DNA from: Gerris lacustris
Taxonomy: Eukaryota; Arthropoda; Insecta; Hemiptera; Gerridae
Direction: 5' to 3'
NCBI GenBank assembly: GCA_951217055.1
Contig: OX578276.1
Span: forward strand, 158,038,393 to 158,102,392
Length of the DNA stretch: 64,000 bases
Shown: one piece after another, positions 22,516 through 33,020 of the stretch
Layout of the letters: each line of letters starts with the position of its first letter
Numbering within the stretch: position 1 is the first letter of the stretch
Position numbers and translations under genes: made by a program
Notes under the pieces: generated by a model
The model's input: only the letters and a program-made list of their open reading frames with translations
What the model was told of the DNA's origin: nothing
Databases searched by the model: none

Positions 22516-23460
22516 TCTTTGTTTTCAGCCTTCAAAGCCTCATATCAATGTGCTAGATAATCACTCTTACTGGTTCCATTTAACCCTCAAACAACACCTT
22601 GAATCATTGCTAGAATTGTCTGTAACTGCCATTTCTTAAAAAATAGTTTGGCACCCACTCTTCGAGTATAAATATCAAAAATATCTAGATAGTTCCCGTC
22701 CAATTGTCTATTTCGTATGATCTATACGATGAAACTGAAACACAGGATATATTGTAGAGGCCAGAGGCTATATTATTTACTCTTGCATGGTAATATTATT
22801 ATATTTGGTGGCAATTGTCGAAGGGATGCCGAACAATCCTCCAGTGGCATCCAATTGAAGCGTTACCGTTTTATTAGAATTTAAAAATGATGGTTTAGTT
22901 TTTTAACATCTTCCATTATTAACACATCGCAACCGAAGGTGATATTATATAAGTGCCTTATGAAACGTTCTTGAGGAATGATTCGTTCCTTTCCTTTTTT
23001 ATATACAAGTCCTATGACAGCATAAATATGCTTTTTATGTCGATGGTGACGTGTTATGGCTTCGTGGCGAAGTTAATCTAGTGCTGATTTCCAGCCGTTC
23101 ATACACCCCAGTCTATTTTTCTTCAATTTGTTCCTCTAAATACCCATCAATAGCTTTTTCTTGCAAGTCTTTTATATTTTCTTCTCTCTCTTAACCTCTT
23201 ACTTGTGTTGCCCTAGTTGCCCAGGTAAGGCTGATTTGAAGGGCTGCATAAGTATAAATTTTAATTTCCGTTTGCATACGGTAGTGTCATTGCTGTAACC
23301 GAAAATCGTCACTATGGTTTCTGTTCTGAAACGATCTTTTTGCTTCGTCAAAGTTTTAAATGCGAGCAACAGTTTATTGACCGCCTATCATTTTTACAAA
23401 TATTTACAAAATGGCTCCTGATTATATAATAAATATCCCTATTGGTTTAAAGAACTGACC
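21340..23460 (-). pseudogene. Decayed zinc-finger/transposase-like coding relic
   Basis: Minus-strand frames contain coding-looking pieces in order. Near 23050-22920 there is GLVYKKGKERIIPQERFIRH. At about 22890-22810 is TVTLQLDATGGLFGIPS, whose LDATGG resembles the first catalytic Asp region of RNase H-fold transposases. Near 21880-21640 there is LCSKHYKKQITRHMRLCHKD, a C2H2-like finger, followed by a helical segment ending LLLLEGVHD. The duplicate copy of the last part carries a stop and a deletion. The frame is broken in many places. Assignment to a DNA transposon is an inference; a duplicated host exon is an alternative. Confidence 0.45.
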
Positions 23461-23516
23461 ATTCATGCTTACTAAAGGTAATATTTTGAAGAAAACATGG
23501 GCGTCCATCGGCAAAG

Positions 23517-23935
23517 GGGGGTTGCAATGTGTAGTTTTAGATTTAAAACTTCAATAACCAAACAGTTACATTTATTAATGTTGACTTCTAAAAAAGTAAA
23601 TGTTAAATTGGAATCGATTCTAAAATACACAAGTAAACCACTATTTTGATTATGGCATTTCGTAGTAAATATTTTTGAATATCCTGGTATATTTTAAAGA
23701 AAATCTGGGACGTTCCTCAACCAAGCTTCACTAATAATTATTATGTTAGGTTGTATTTCAAACTGTTCTAGATATGTTATGAAATTTTCCAAATTTTTGT
23801 ACACACTCCTAATGTTTTGGTGTATAACGAATAAATTTGATAGCTTTTTTGATGTCTCAATATCCACACAAGCATTAAAATTATCAATACTGTCAAAAAC
23901 AATATTTTTAACATCACAGAGAACTTAAGATTTCT
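23517..23935 (-). pseudogene. LINE ORF2 endonuclease domain fragment
   Basis: Minus-strand translation gives a recognisable start of an APE-type endonuclease: LFVIHQNIRSVYKNLENF, then QPNIIIISEAWL (the catalytic Glu region). IPGYSKIFTTKCHNQNSGLL and NKCNCLVIEVLNLKLH follow. Only one in-frame stop interrupts it (near 23700). It breaks off at about 23515, where a GGGCGTCCAT-type repeat begins. It lies directly downstream of ORF1 at 24171-24950 on the same strand, so both belong to one LINE copy whose RT half is missing. Confidence 0.8.
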
Positions 23936-24170
23936 AGATTATCTATAGAAGTTTAAAAAAGTGTAAACCGCGTAATAACTAGGTAGATAAGAGGCTGCTA
24001 AAGTTAGAACACAACTAAACTTTTATTCTCTTTATACAATTTAATGTCAACTTGACATAACATTGTCACCCAAGTCAAGTTAACCGACATCAATATATTT
24101 CCCTATTTACAAAAGAAAAAATAAATAAAATAAAATAATAAAACCAAAAGATAAAATTAGAATTAATGAT

Positions 24171-24950
24171 ATTAACTTTAGTAAAATTTACTTTTGATTC
24201 AGTGAATCTGCCGAAGTCCCCGACGGGCTGGAACTAGAGAATATTTTCAGATCCTCTGTTGTGCGAATCACTTGGGCTTTTTCCCCTTGTTGACGACGAG
24301 CTAGTATTTTTCCTTCCGATGTCCAAATAAACTGGCAATTAGCTGTACGAGCAGCTTCTCGGGCCAAGAAGTAAAGGTGCTTCACACCTGGTGCCAAATG
24401 TTCGTAGACAGAGACTCTTTCCTCACCCAAATTTCTGTTTATCTGATTTGCAATAAGTTTAGTTTTTTTTTTTAGATTTATTTACCCAATTCTGCTTGAG
24501 AACACGATTTTTTAAATGTGCTACAATAGGTGAGGGGCGATCCGGATTGCGTGTTTTAACTCTGTGAGCGACTAAAATGTCTCCTTGTTTTACTTCAATG
24601 TCTAGAGCTCTACCTATACATCGAACTATCTCTACACACTTTTCCCTTTCGGTCACTGGAAAACCTACTATTTCTATATTATCCAATCTTGAACGCTGCT
24701 CCAACCCTAAAACTCTTTCTTCTAACTCTATTAATTTCTTCTTATTTATTTCGTTTTCCTTTCCCAGCTCCTCCGTTTGTTTAATGATGATTATCTTTTC
24801 CTCTTCAAACTTTTCAAATTTACTTTTCAGGTCTAAGTTTATTCCTGTGATATTAGTTTCAACTGATTCCATACGATTGTTTAAGGTACTTGTATCATTC
24901 TTAATACTTCTTAGCTGTTCCAATATACTCGCTAATGAATAAATATTCAA
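24171..24950 (-). pseudogene. LINE ORF1 with FP25K-like domain, one-base frameshift
   Basis: The first part (24950-24459, 163 codons) has a coiled coil rich in E, K and I (about residues 10-95). It then has RLDNIEIVGFPVTEREKC and DILVAHRVKTRNPDRPSPIV. The second part (24430-24188 and upstream) continues with ERVSVYEHLAPGVKHLYFLA and CQFIWTSEGKILARRQQ. This order matches ORF1 proteins that carry the baculovirus FP25K-type C-terminal domain, known from many insect LINEs. The break falls in a run of 11 A (minus strand); one A fewer would keep the frame, so a one-base slip explains the lesion. The annotated second start is not a real start. Confidence 0.82.
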
Positions 24951-25460
24951 ATATTATTGAACATTTCATCAAAATTTATCATAAAAATAACTTCTCCTGG
25001 GCGGGGAATCGAACCCGGGCTCTCTCCGTCCGCGTTTTAAGCTAATTTCTCAGGAACTAGATTTTTCCCGGGAAAACGGCTTATATCGTTGGATTCGTAT
25101 TCAAATGGACTACATTTTAGAATTTTTTAATCAAAATCGTCGGAACCGTTTACGAGAAATAATTTTTTTTCATGTTTTTTTAGAGTTTTTGGGGGGTAGC
25201 GCCCCCAAATTTAGAGCTAAAATTCATTTCTCGATTTCGCCTCGGGGTATGATTTTTCTGAACATGTATGCAAAATTTCGTCAAAATCGGCCCAGTAGTT
25301 TAGGCTCCAGGCGTCTGCACAGACGACAGACAGACAGACATTTTTTAAAAACCACTTTTTTGGACTCAGGGGACCTCAAAACGTGTAAATCCATCAAAAT
25401 CTCAAAATCGAATTTTCGCGCCATCACAATACTTTCTCTTTATATGAGAAAGTAAAAAAT
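24951..25460 (-). mobile_element. Family C copy with tRNA-like end
   Basis: This is the reverse complement of 61436-61950, nearly full length and closely similar. The left edge holds a tRNA-like T-arm on the minus strand (GCCCGGGTTCGATTCCCCGC). The body contains TAGCGCCCCCAAATTTAG, AAATCGGCCCAGTAGTTTAG and GACAGACAGACAGAC. The right edge is ACTTTCTCTTTATATGAGAAAG, an imperfect palindrome. It abuts the LINE ORF1 relic at 24946-24950. Non-autonomous, no coding capacity. Confidence 0.82.
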
Positions 25461-25529
25461 AGACTGCCAATTAGTGTGGCACATAGCTTCATCGCATCCT
25501 ATTATATACTTTATTGTTATAATGTTTAA

Positions 25530-25995
25530 TGTGTAAAAACTATTAATAGTTTTAGCGATCTTTAGCATTTCAAAGCGGTGTCGCTATTGGTGTTACTGAA
25601 AAATTGTATTTGTAAAAATGCTTGTCTCATTGAATAGAAAAGTTAGATTTTTTTCTCGACCAAAAATTCCAATTTTAAATTTGAAGTTCACGTTTACGCG
25701 AGCGTTGCTCGTGAACGCTTGGACGGATAACGTTGTCCAACGAATATGTCCTGGGCATTGGTAAAATGAACATGTCTACCACATTTCATCAAAATCGGTC
25801 GACATTTACTCAAGGTATCGTCGCACGTTTCATAATTCGCGGACACACAGACCGACAGACAGACACGAGACCAAAAATGTTCCCTGATGTCTGAAACGGA
25901 TTTCTGTCTTGGAATTTTTAAAATCGGAGACATAAAAGTTTTTCGTTCTCAAAAGTGAACACAATGCTTCCGTTACCTTCGGTAAGCTCGGAAGC
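25530..25995 (+). repeat. Family A copy
   Basis: It begins with TAATAGTTTTAGCGATCTTT and GCGGTGTCGCTATTGG and continues with GTTTACGCGAGCGTTGC, GATAACGTTGTCCAACGAA and ATCAAAATCGGTCGAC. It then has ACAGACCGACAGACAGACAC and ends in a TTCCGTTACCTTCGGTAAG edge shared with family D. It directly follows a family D edge (25466-25510). Non-coding. Confidence 0.75.
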
Positions 25996-26159
25996 AAAAA
26001 ATAATGTGCGATTGGATTATCGTATAGTAAACAATACACGAGCAACAAAACAAGATAAGATACGCACGGGTCGAGATCTAAATCCAAACTGAAAAAACAA
26101 ATTATTTTTAATGTTAACTTATTAATTTATAATACAATTTATATTTCTAAAAAAATATT

Positions 26160-26660
26160 TACATTTTCACAGTGGGCGTAGCGAGCTTCCTACATTCAAC
26201 GAAATATGCTCCGTGTCTGTCTGTCTGTCTGTGTGTCTGAAACGTACGACGATAACTTGAGTAAAAGTTGACTGATTTTGATGAAATCAAAATGTTGGAC
26301 AACGTTGTCTGCACAAGCGTTCGCGCGTAACGCACGCGTAAACGTGCACTTCAAAATTAAAATTGGAATTCTAGGACGGGAAAAAATTCTAACTTTATCT
26401 ATTCGATGAGACGAATATTTTTTTCAAATATCATGTTTCAGTAAAACCAACAGCGACACCGCTATGAATTAATAAAGATCGCTAAAACTATTAAAGCGGA
26501 CCTAAACGTATAAAGATGTGTAGTTAGAGGAATAGTAAGAATGCAGGGTTGTTCCCTTACTACTAGCCGCTGTACTACTATCATACCCTATATCTATCAA
26601 CTCGCATATTTATTACAATACTATCGCTTCAATGATGGAGCCACGCGATGCCCCTAGTAA
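26160..26660 (-). repeat. Family A copy, inverted
   Basis: Reverse complement of the copy at 46398-47345. From left to right: GCGTAGCGAGCTTCCTACA, (CTGT)n, GGACAACGTTGTCTGC, CAGCGACACCGCTATGAA, AAGCGGACCTAAACGT, TAGAGGAATAGTAAGAATGC, and GGAGCCACGCGATGCCCCTA at the end. It is 130-170 bp away from the copy at 25530-25995 and in opposite orientation. Confidence 0.75.
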
Positions 26661-27785
26661 GTTATGGAGTCCATATGGGGAATACCACCACATTTCGAGC
26701 AGTTAACAAATTATAGTGGTACAGGGAACGTATCTTCCGATATCTGGAAATGGAAGTGTAAAAAATCTACTTACATTTAAAAAACAAAATTAAGAAACAC
26801 TTTCGCTATCAGCGTTCTTTATTCATTATATCAATATTAAAAAAAATAAATCAAAATGGAAGAAAATAAAAAGGAAGAAAAGACAAGAAGTATTTTCATG
26901 TATCCAAGAAAAAGGTTTCATAAACAAATCTAAACTCCAAAAATGACTGTACAGTCCTGTCGCGCTGACAGCAGTCAGAATCTGAAACAAGAATGATCTA
27001 AACATTCCGGTAAAGTCTCTGACTTTGAACACTGCGCGTACAACCAGTTGCCTGCTTCCACTACGGTCACCCTCCCTGCTTTACCTACTGTTTAATTTCG
27101 CACGGTTGTTTTATGAATCTGAACCTGATTCGGCACCAGCGTGCATTGTGGCCGTACCCAGGGTAACAATCCGCTAAAGAACTGTAATATTTCTGGACCA
27201 TAGTTCATAAGCCTATAAAATTAAAGTGAAAACAAATCTAGAATCTATTAGCTAGGATCTAGCTAATAATAATAATATTTTGCAGAACAACCGGTGCCGG
27301 ACTTGGGCCTAACAAAGCGCTTATAAAACTATTTACATATGTATGTAATGGATGGCACGGGGTTGACGTGTTGGTCCATCAGCCACATAAGCCTCAGTAT
27401 TGGCTTCCGTCACTGGAAGCGGGAATCCAGCAAGTTTAAATAGAAATCCAAGAGTTAATGTTATACTGTTATAAACAATGCATGAACAATTTCTCTGATA
27501 GTGAGTTATAACTCTTAAGAGTTACGATGTATACAATGTTATCTGCACAGTCTAGCAACTTAATTAGGTAGAAGCTCGTACAGCATCGCTAATCTATATT
27601 CCATTACACCATCTCACTGCTCAATATCCCAACACATTCATAATGCATCTAATTAACTCCCTCCTGTTATCCATTTACTTCACATTTTCATAACCTGACA
27701 GCAAGTTAATTTTATAGGTTAGATAATAATTGTGTATTCTCTAACTGCGTTAATTAGTAGTCAATTATATTTTGCTTAATAATTG
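26661..27785. other. Intergenic stretch, nothing recognised
   Basis: Mixed composition without repeats that recur in the window. The short minus-strand open frame at 26826-27032 is Phe-rich from AT bias and shows no domain. Confidence 0.45.
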
Positions 27786-28360
27786 AGCTTATCGAAGGTA
27801 ACGGAAGCTATGTGATCGTTCTAAAAAACAAAAAACATTTTTAGATCTCCGATTTCAAAAATGTTATGACAGAAATCAGTTTTAGACATCAGGGAACATG
27901 TTTGGTTCCGTGTCTGTCTGTCTGTTGCTCAGTTTTTGCGAATCATCATATCTTAAAAACTACAAGTTCAATTTTAATGAAGTTTGTATGGTAGGTCATA
28001 ATTAGTCCATTGTTGGTCCCATATAAGTTTCAGCCTTCTGCGCCCATTTGTTTCTCTTCAACATGGGCTCAAACATAATTTGTTTGCGCACTTATATCTT
28101 CAAAAGTACAATCTGTATCTTATGAAATTTGGATGGTTAGACCGTTGATAGCACACAGATTTATTCCGACTAAATTGGTACTTTAATTCATGTAAAAGAT
28201 CAAAACAATTTTGATAGATTTAAAAAACGAGGGAAACAATTAAACAAATTAGACAGTAAAAGCATAAAATCAATAAAGTACGTGGATAGGATGCGAGGAA
28301 GCTATGTGCCACACCAATTGCAGTCTATTTTAAACATTTCTCACTACTGTGATAACTGTT
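27786..28360 (+). repeat. Family D copy, fullest in the window
   Basis: The left edge is CGAAGGTAACGGAAGCTATG. The interior has CCGTGTCTGTCTGTCTGT, GCGCCCATTTGTTTCTC and ATATCTTCAAAAGTACAATC. The right edge is GCGAGGAAGCTATGTGCCAC followed by GCAGTCTATTTT. Both ends carry GGAAGCTATGTG in the same orientation. Related pieces occur at 13325-13700 (inverted), 25466-25510, 28800-28860, 49340-49400, 54725-54790 and 62610-62660. Confidence 0.7.
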
Positions 28361-28418
28361 TTGTTCATTTTCATTAACCGTTCAATAGAAAATTGTTGCG
28401 ATATTTAGGCCTTTTATT

Positions 28419-28782
<364 letters not shown>

Positions 28783-29826
28783 GCAATTAATTGTAAGACT
28801 GACTCAAATAAAATAAGTTACGATGCAAGAAAGCTATGTGCCACATTAATCGGCAGTCTATTTTATGTTATTTTAGGTGTCCCCGGTGGCTAGTTGGGCT
28901 CAGTGTTCACACAGCAACTCGATTTCATTGAGTAGCTGCTGTAGCGATGTGCTAATTCACTGTTACGTTATGGATTATTGTTACCAATATCACCAATAGC
29001 AAGACGTTTAATTTGGAATGATTTCCTTTGAGGGCATGGGAATGATATAGCATTACACCAATCATTTATATGTTTATATGTAAACAAGAAAGTGAGAAGT
29101 AATAAATGTCGTAAAAATGTATTAAAAGTATTTATAAATGTATTTTATATAGTTTTATGGTGGGTATTCGAACAACAATAGAGGACTACAAGGTTCCTTT
29201 TTCAATTGTTATATATGCAGACATCTGACTTATAAAATATGTGTTTGGCAACAGTGAAAGCCAAAGCTTCTCTGTTAATACGCATGATATATTTGTTTGA
29301 GTTATGTTCCTTGCCAGTATATTCTCGTGTATCTACTTACTTCAGTGATATATTGTTAACTTAGAAACCAAGTCGTTATACGATGCAATGAGACGTGGTT
29401 TCGTTATTTTAATGATACGCTGTTGAACAAATCTCACAAGACTTATAATATTAGCCTATTCCAAAGAATCAAGACTAAGGAATAACTGGTAATTAAGGAA
29501 ATTAATTAGTGCTTAAACCTTGGCCTAGTTATCAGGCTCTTATAATTAGTTCTGAGCCACACTTCTGCCAACCAAATTATACTAAGCTTCTAGATATTTA
29601 TAAGTTAGATTTAGTGTTTTAAACCTAAAAGTGTCTTAAAGCAAATATTTATTTTTTTTGACAAAAAGAAATTTGAAAAACCCCGTCAAGTACTTGCCTG
29701 CAAGCTAATGAAAGAGTTTATCTACGATTGATACGAAATATAAACATTGCATCTGTATTTAGATGCGTAGCAAGTGATTCTTTACGTACTTGTATTCATT
29801 GAGCATGCTTGTCTCATAGTTCTGAG
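28783..29826. other. Intergenic stretch with a family D edge and a tRNA-like A box
   Basis: Positions 28800-28860 carry a family D edge (AGAAAGCTATGTGCCACATT). At about 28878, CCCCGGTGGCTAGTTGGGCT resembles a tRNA A box, but no box B follows at the right distance. The rest is featureless. Confidence 0.4.
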
Positions 29827-29872
29827 GAATTCCTCTTCTTTACCACCCTAGGGCGGTAAAGAAGAGGAATTC
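29827..29872. repeat. Near-perfect 46-bp palindrome
   Basis: GAATTCCTCTTCTTTACC and GGTAAAGAAGAGGAATTC flank a short CCTAGG-type centre. It lies about 100 bp upstream of the ATG at 29976. It may be a foldback footprint, a recombinase-type site or a hairpin; nothing in the sequence decides. Confidence 0.8.
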
Positions 29873-29975
29873 TTCAGCTTTATTCACGATTAGCAAGTTT
29901 GTTTACATTTAACAAAACTAATTTACTATTCCTTTATTAAGGTAACTGTTTATATCGAGTTTTTAGTGAAAAACA

Positions 29976-30158
29976 ATGAGTGAATCAAGTGGCTTTGACG
30001 AAAATGTGGAGAATAATACTCCTCCAGAAATAATTAATTCGGCAAAAAATACAACTCAAGAATTAATGCCATCTTTATTAAGAAAGAGATACGAACTTAC
30101 ATACAACAAGTTTATTTTTTTGATGTATTTATTATTTAAATCTAACAATCGTAGATAA
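29976..30158 (+). CDS. 60-codon ORF, possible N-terminus of a recombinase-like protein
   Basis: The ORF starts at an ATG preceded by GTGAAAAACA, an acceptable eukaryotic start context. The first 45 residues have non-random composition: MSESSGFDENVENNTPPEI, then QELMPSLLRKRYELTYNKF. The latter recalls, from memory, the N-terminal helical region (LLP-K-RY---Y--F) of Crypton/tyrosine-recombinase-like proteins of insects. The C-terminus turns hydrophobic and stops, so the gene is truncated or continues in another exon. No splice site was verified. It could still be chance. Confidence 0.3.
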   Translation: MSESSGFDENVENNTPPEIINSAKNTTQELMPSLLRKRYELTYNKFIFLMYLLFKSNNRR

Positions 30159-30349
30159 AGTACGGTACATAACTCGTGTGAAAACGGCATTTTGCATTGC
30201 TCATGTGGTTTTACTACCCTCGCTGTCACTCGGGTGCAAACTCCACACTCGCATGCAAAATGATGCTTTTCGCACTCGACGCGTAATGTACTATTCTTCG
30301 GTCGTATAAATTCATACTTTCTACACTAATTTATTTATTTATTTTTTTA
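30159..30349. other. Spacer rich in CACTCG-type motifs
   Basis: Contains short imperfect inverted motifs (ACTCGTGTGAAAACGG, CATTTTGCATTGC and GCATGCAAAATGATGC) that could be the remains of a small DNA element. No coding sequence. Confidence 0.35.
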
Positions 30350-30995
30350 CTGAAATATGTATAAAAGGTTGCACTTTGGGGGAGCAAGGTAGATATCATT
30401 TTTTAGCATCTTAGGTATGCACTTATTTGGTTCTTTTGGGGTAATATGGCCGCCATTTTGGAAACATATATTTGTGATCTGAATTTCAATATACCTTTAA
30501 AATTATTCCCCACATTAAAAAATGAAATTTTTGGGTTACAATAGTTACGGCCAACTGAAATTTCGAAAATTTGACTATTTTATATGAACTTCCGGAAATT
30601 TTATTGGCCCACAGAGATGTATATTTATATATTTTTTACCCATATTTAGGACCTGTCCTTATAGTTAAGCGCGGGGGAGGGTTGTTTTGGTAATTTTGGG
30701 GGTAAGATGGCCACCGTTTGGGTAACGCGATGTATATTTGTGATCTGCATTTCAATACCTTTAAAATTATACCCCACTCAGAAATTAAAAAATGTATAAA
30801 ATATTTTGCCCTCAGTTCGCAACTGCTTGCTGATCGAAGAAATTTCGATTGTGAAGTTCGTAACATTTTTACTGTTTTTTAGCCAAAAAGTTAAAGTTGT
30901 GATCTCTAGCTACAATAGGTCGAGATTTTATGATCCAAGATGCGACAGACGGAAGGACGAACTACCAAAAGCATAAGGGTTTCTAGGATGACTTC
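30350..30995. repeat. Family B copy holding the empty gypsy target site
   Basis: It shares with 32460-32838 the strings TATATTTGTGATCTGCATTT, CGCAACTGCTTGCTGATCGA, TGTGAAGTTCGTAACAT and GACGAACTACCAAAAGCATA. At 30964-30976 it continues without interruption through the sequence into which the gypsy element inserted in the paralogous copy. Two tandem sub-copies are visible (from 30430 and from 30680). Confidence 0.75.
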
Positions 30996-31854
30996 CAAAC
31001 CCAAAGTACCGGTGTGGAAATCCCACACATGACTTCTATGAAATGTTGTGTTGTCAATACGTGAGCAAGAGAAAACTCAGTATTTACACCCGTTTTCATA
31101 GAAATAAAAACACTAAAATTATAGGTACAATCTACCATATAGGACACATATATATATATAGACCCCAAAGGAAATTGAAATCAAATAAAGCCAACTGAAG
31201 TTATCGTCGACAGACCTATTTCGTGCTTAAGTAGCTCCAAAACTTCAGGAGCTACGATGTTCAGTTTTTTCATCAGTTTTTCCGACAAATGTTCTAAAAA
31301 AAAGCCAGAACCGCATCTCAATACGATGTCTTGAAGCGATGTTATAAAGGTTCCGAAAGAACGTACATACATACGTACGTACATACATACGTACGCACAG
31401 ATATATATTATGTATAAGAAACGGATTTTAATGATATCCCCGAGTTCGTAAGCCCCCTCCTTCACAGAGATCTCGGGATCACGTTCTGGTATCACCATAC
31501 ATCATTTTCATGGAAGTAAAAAATTATTTTTTAATAATTATTTTTTAATGAATAATTTTTATTATGTATTTTATTACATATATGTTTTATGAATGGTGTT
31601 TTGTTTCAGGTAAGAAGACTTTATTCAAAGACCTGTCTACTTGTGTGTCTACTTGTCCTGGGTGAGCTATAAAAAATTATCTACTTCATAGTCAAGATTA
31701 GTAGTAGTGTTATAAAGGGTACGGCAACATTACTTCCTTTTTTCAAAACGTATTGAAACCCATTTTACGAATGAGATTTGAAAAAAATAAATTATAATAT
31801 ATGTACATATTTAAAGTTTTGGTTTTACACAGTTTTGAAAATCAAATCAGGTAG
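30996..31854. other. Intergenic stretch with CATACGTA simple repeat
   Basis: A tetranucleotide-type repeat (ACATACATACGTACGT-like, 31365-31402) lies inside a 105-codon minus-strand open frame (31181-31498). Apart from the repeat-encoded part, that frame has a short plausible segment (LEHLSEKLMKKLNIVAPEVL). I do not recognise it. The rest is AT-rich. Confidence 0.4.
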
Positions 31855-32346
31855 ATGACGCTCCCCTTTTTCCATACGCTGAGTAAGCCGATTTCTGGCG
31901 TTTGTCATATAATTTCACTCCAAATCACCACTTTTGAGATGAGGCGTTCCGAGAAGTGTTTCCTCAAAATAGCAAATATGTCATTGAAGTGCGAGCCGTT
32001 GCTCCGTCCTGTTGGAACCAAATGTCCCCAAGTACACTTTATCAACTCATGGGGAAAAAATCCTCCAACATTTTCTCATATCGGTCGGAATTCATTGTCA
32101 CTGTTACCTCATTCTCTTGACAGGGACCGACAATCCCAGCTGAGGAAATTGCACAGCATTGTGATTTTAGGAAAATGCAAAGGCCTTTTATGCAATTCTC
32201 GGGGATGCAAGTGCCAGAGCCCAGTAGCGTATGTTCTGTTTGTTGACGTATCGATTTCGGAAGGCGTGCTGGGCCTCGATCACAGAAAATCCGTTTGAAA
32301 TGAAGGCCTCAACGGCAAACGCACAAAACACACTGTTCCACCCCAT
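31855..32346 (-). pseudogene. Tc1/mariner-superfamily transposase pseudogene
   Basis: Minus-strand translation begins with an HTH-type N-terminus (FCAFAVEAFISNGFSVIEA, then QHAFRNRY). After a large gap it has the catalytic-domain motifs CAISSAGIVGP, NSDRYEKMLEDFF and DIWFQQDGATARTSM. QQDGAT contains the second catalytic Asp of this DDE/D superfamily. Several stops and indels break the frame. The region between the HTH and CAISS is mostly deleted, including the first Asp. It is a short internally deleted relic with no detectable inverted termini left. Confidence 0.82.
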
Positions 32347-32459
32347 GATGGCGACTGTCCGGGGTGGGGAATAAAACTTTAGAACTACACCTCTCGAATA
32401 TTAAAACCACTCCCGCTTCGCAACAACATCTAAAGCCTAAATGGCGCCACTGAGAAGTA

Positions 32460-32838
32460 TATTTATTATGTATTTTCTCCTCATTTTTTGGGTCTTTCTT
32501 TATAGTGTAGAGGGGGGGGGGACTTCTTTTGCGTTTTTTTAAAAATTATTTCGGGGGTAAAATAGGTGCCATTTTGAAAATTCGATATATATTTATAATA
32601 TACATTTCAATTCCTTTAGTATGATAATCACTTAAAAATTACAAAAAATAAAAAATGTTGCGATCAGGTCGCAATTGCTCGCTGATCAAAGACATTTTGA
32701 GTTGTGAAGTTCGCAACATGTTTCCATTTTTTGGGCAAAAAAGTATAACTTGTATACTAAATTTCAAATATCTAGTTACAATAGTTCAGGCAGTGTGATT
32801 ATTCCTGCGACGGACGGACGGACGAACTACCAAAAGCA
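32460..32838. repeat. Family B copy, target of the gypsy insertion
   Basis: Same strings as 30350-30995 (CGCAATTGCTCGCTGATCAA, TGTGAAGTTCGCAACATG, CGGACGGACGAACTACC). It is cut after AAAAGCA at 32838 by the gypsy LTR and resumes at 42471 with AGCATAATGGTTCTAGGACG. The two halves join exactly as in the uninterrupted copy. Confidence 0.85.
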
Positions 32839-32993
32839 TGTAACAAATGTACGTTTAACAAAACTATTTTATTTTACATTTAATAACCGTTCAATAAAGA
32901 CTAAACTATAATCAATGAAACATTCATAAACTCAATATCTTGTCAGTGTGTCATAACGATGTCATACATGACACCATACTTGACATCGTTACA
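32839..32993 (-). repeat. 3' LTR of the gypsy element
   Basis: 155 bp, reading the same as 42316-42470 at every position compared. TGTAAC/GTTACA termini are perfect 6-bp inverted ends. On the plus strand it contains CATTTAATAACCGTTCAATAA. No obvious TATA box was assigned. Confidence 0.97.
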
Positions 32994-33006
32994 CTACTCC
33001 CTTCCT
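32994..33006 (-). other. Polypurine tract of the gypsy element
   Basis: On the minus strand AGGAAGGGAGTAG abuts the 3' LTR directly. This is the expected place and composition for the plus-strand primer. Confidence 0.75.
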
Positions 33007-33020
33007 AAATAAGGTCCTTG

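Noticed and set aside
24577..24942. 121-codon plus-strand ORF at 24577-24942
   Set aside because: It is the antisense shadow of the FP-type LINE ORF1.
31181..31498. 105-codon minus-strand ORF as a gene
   Set aside because: A large part is encoded by a CATACGTA simple repeat and the rest has no recognisable domain; left as intergenic.
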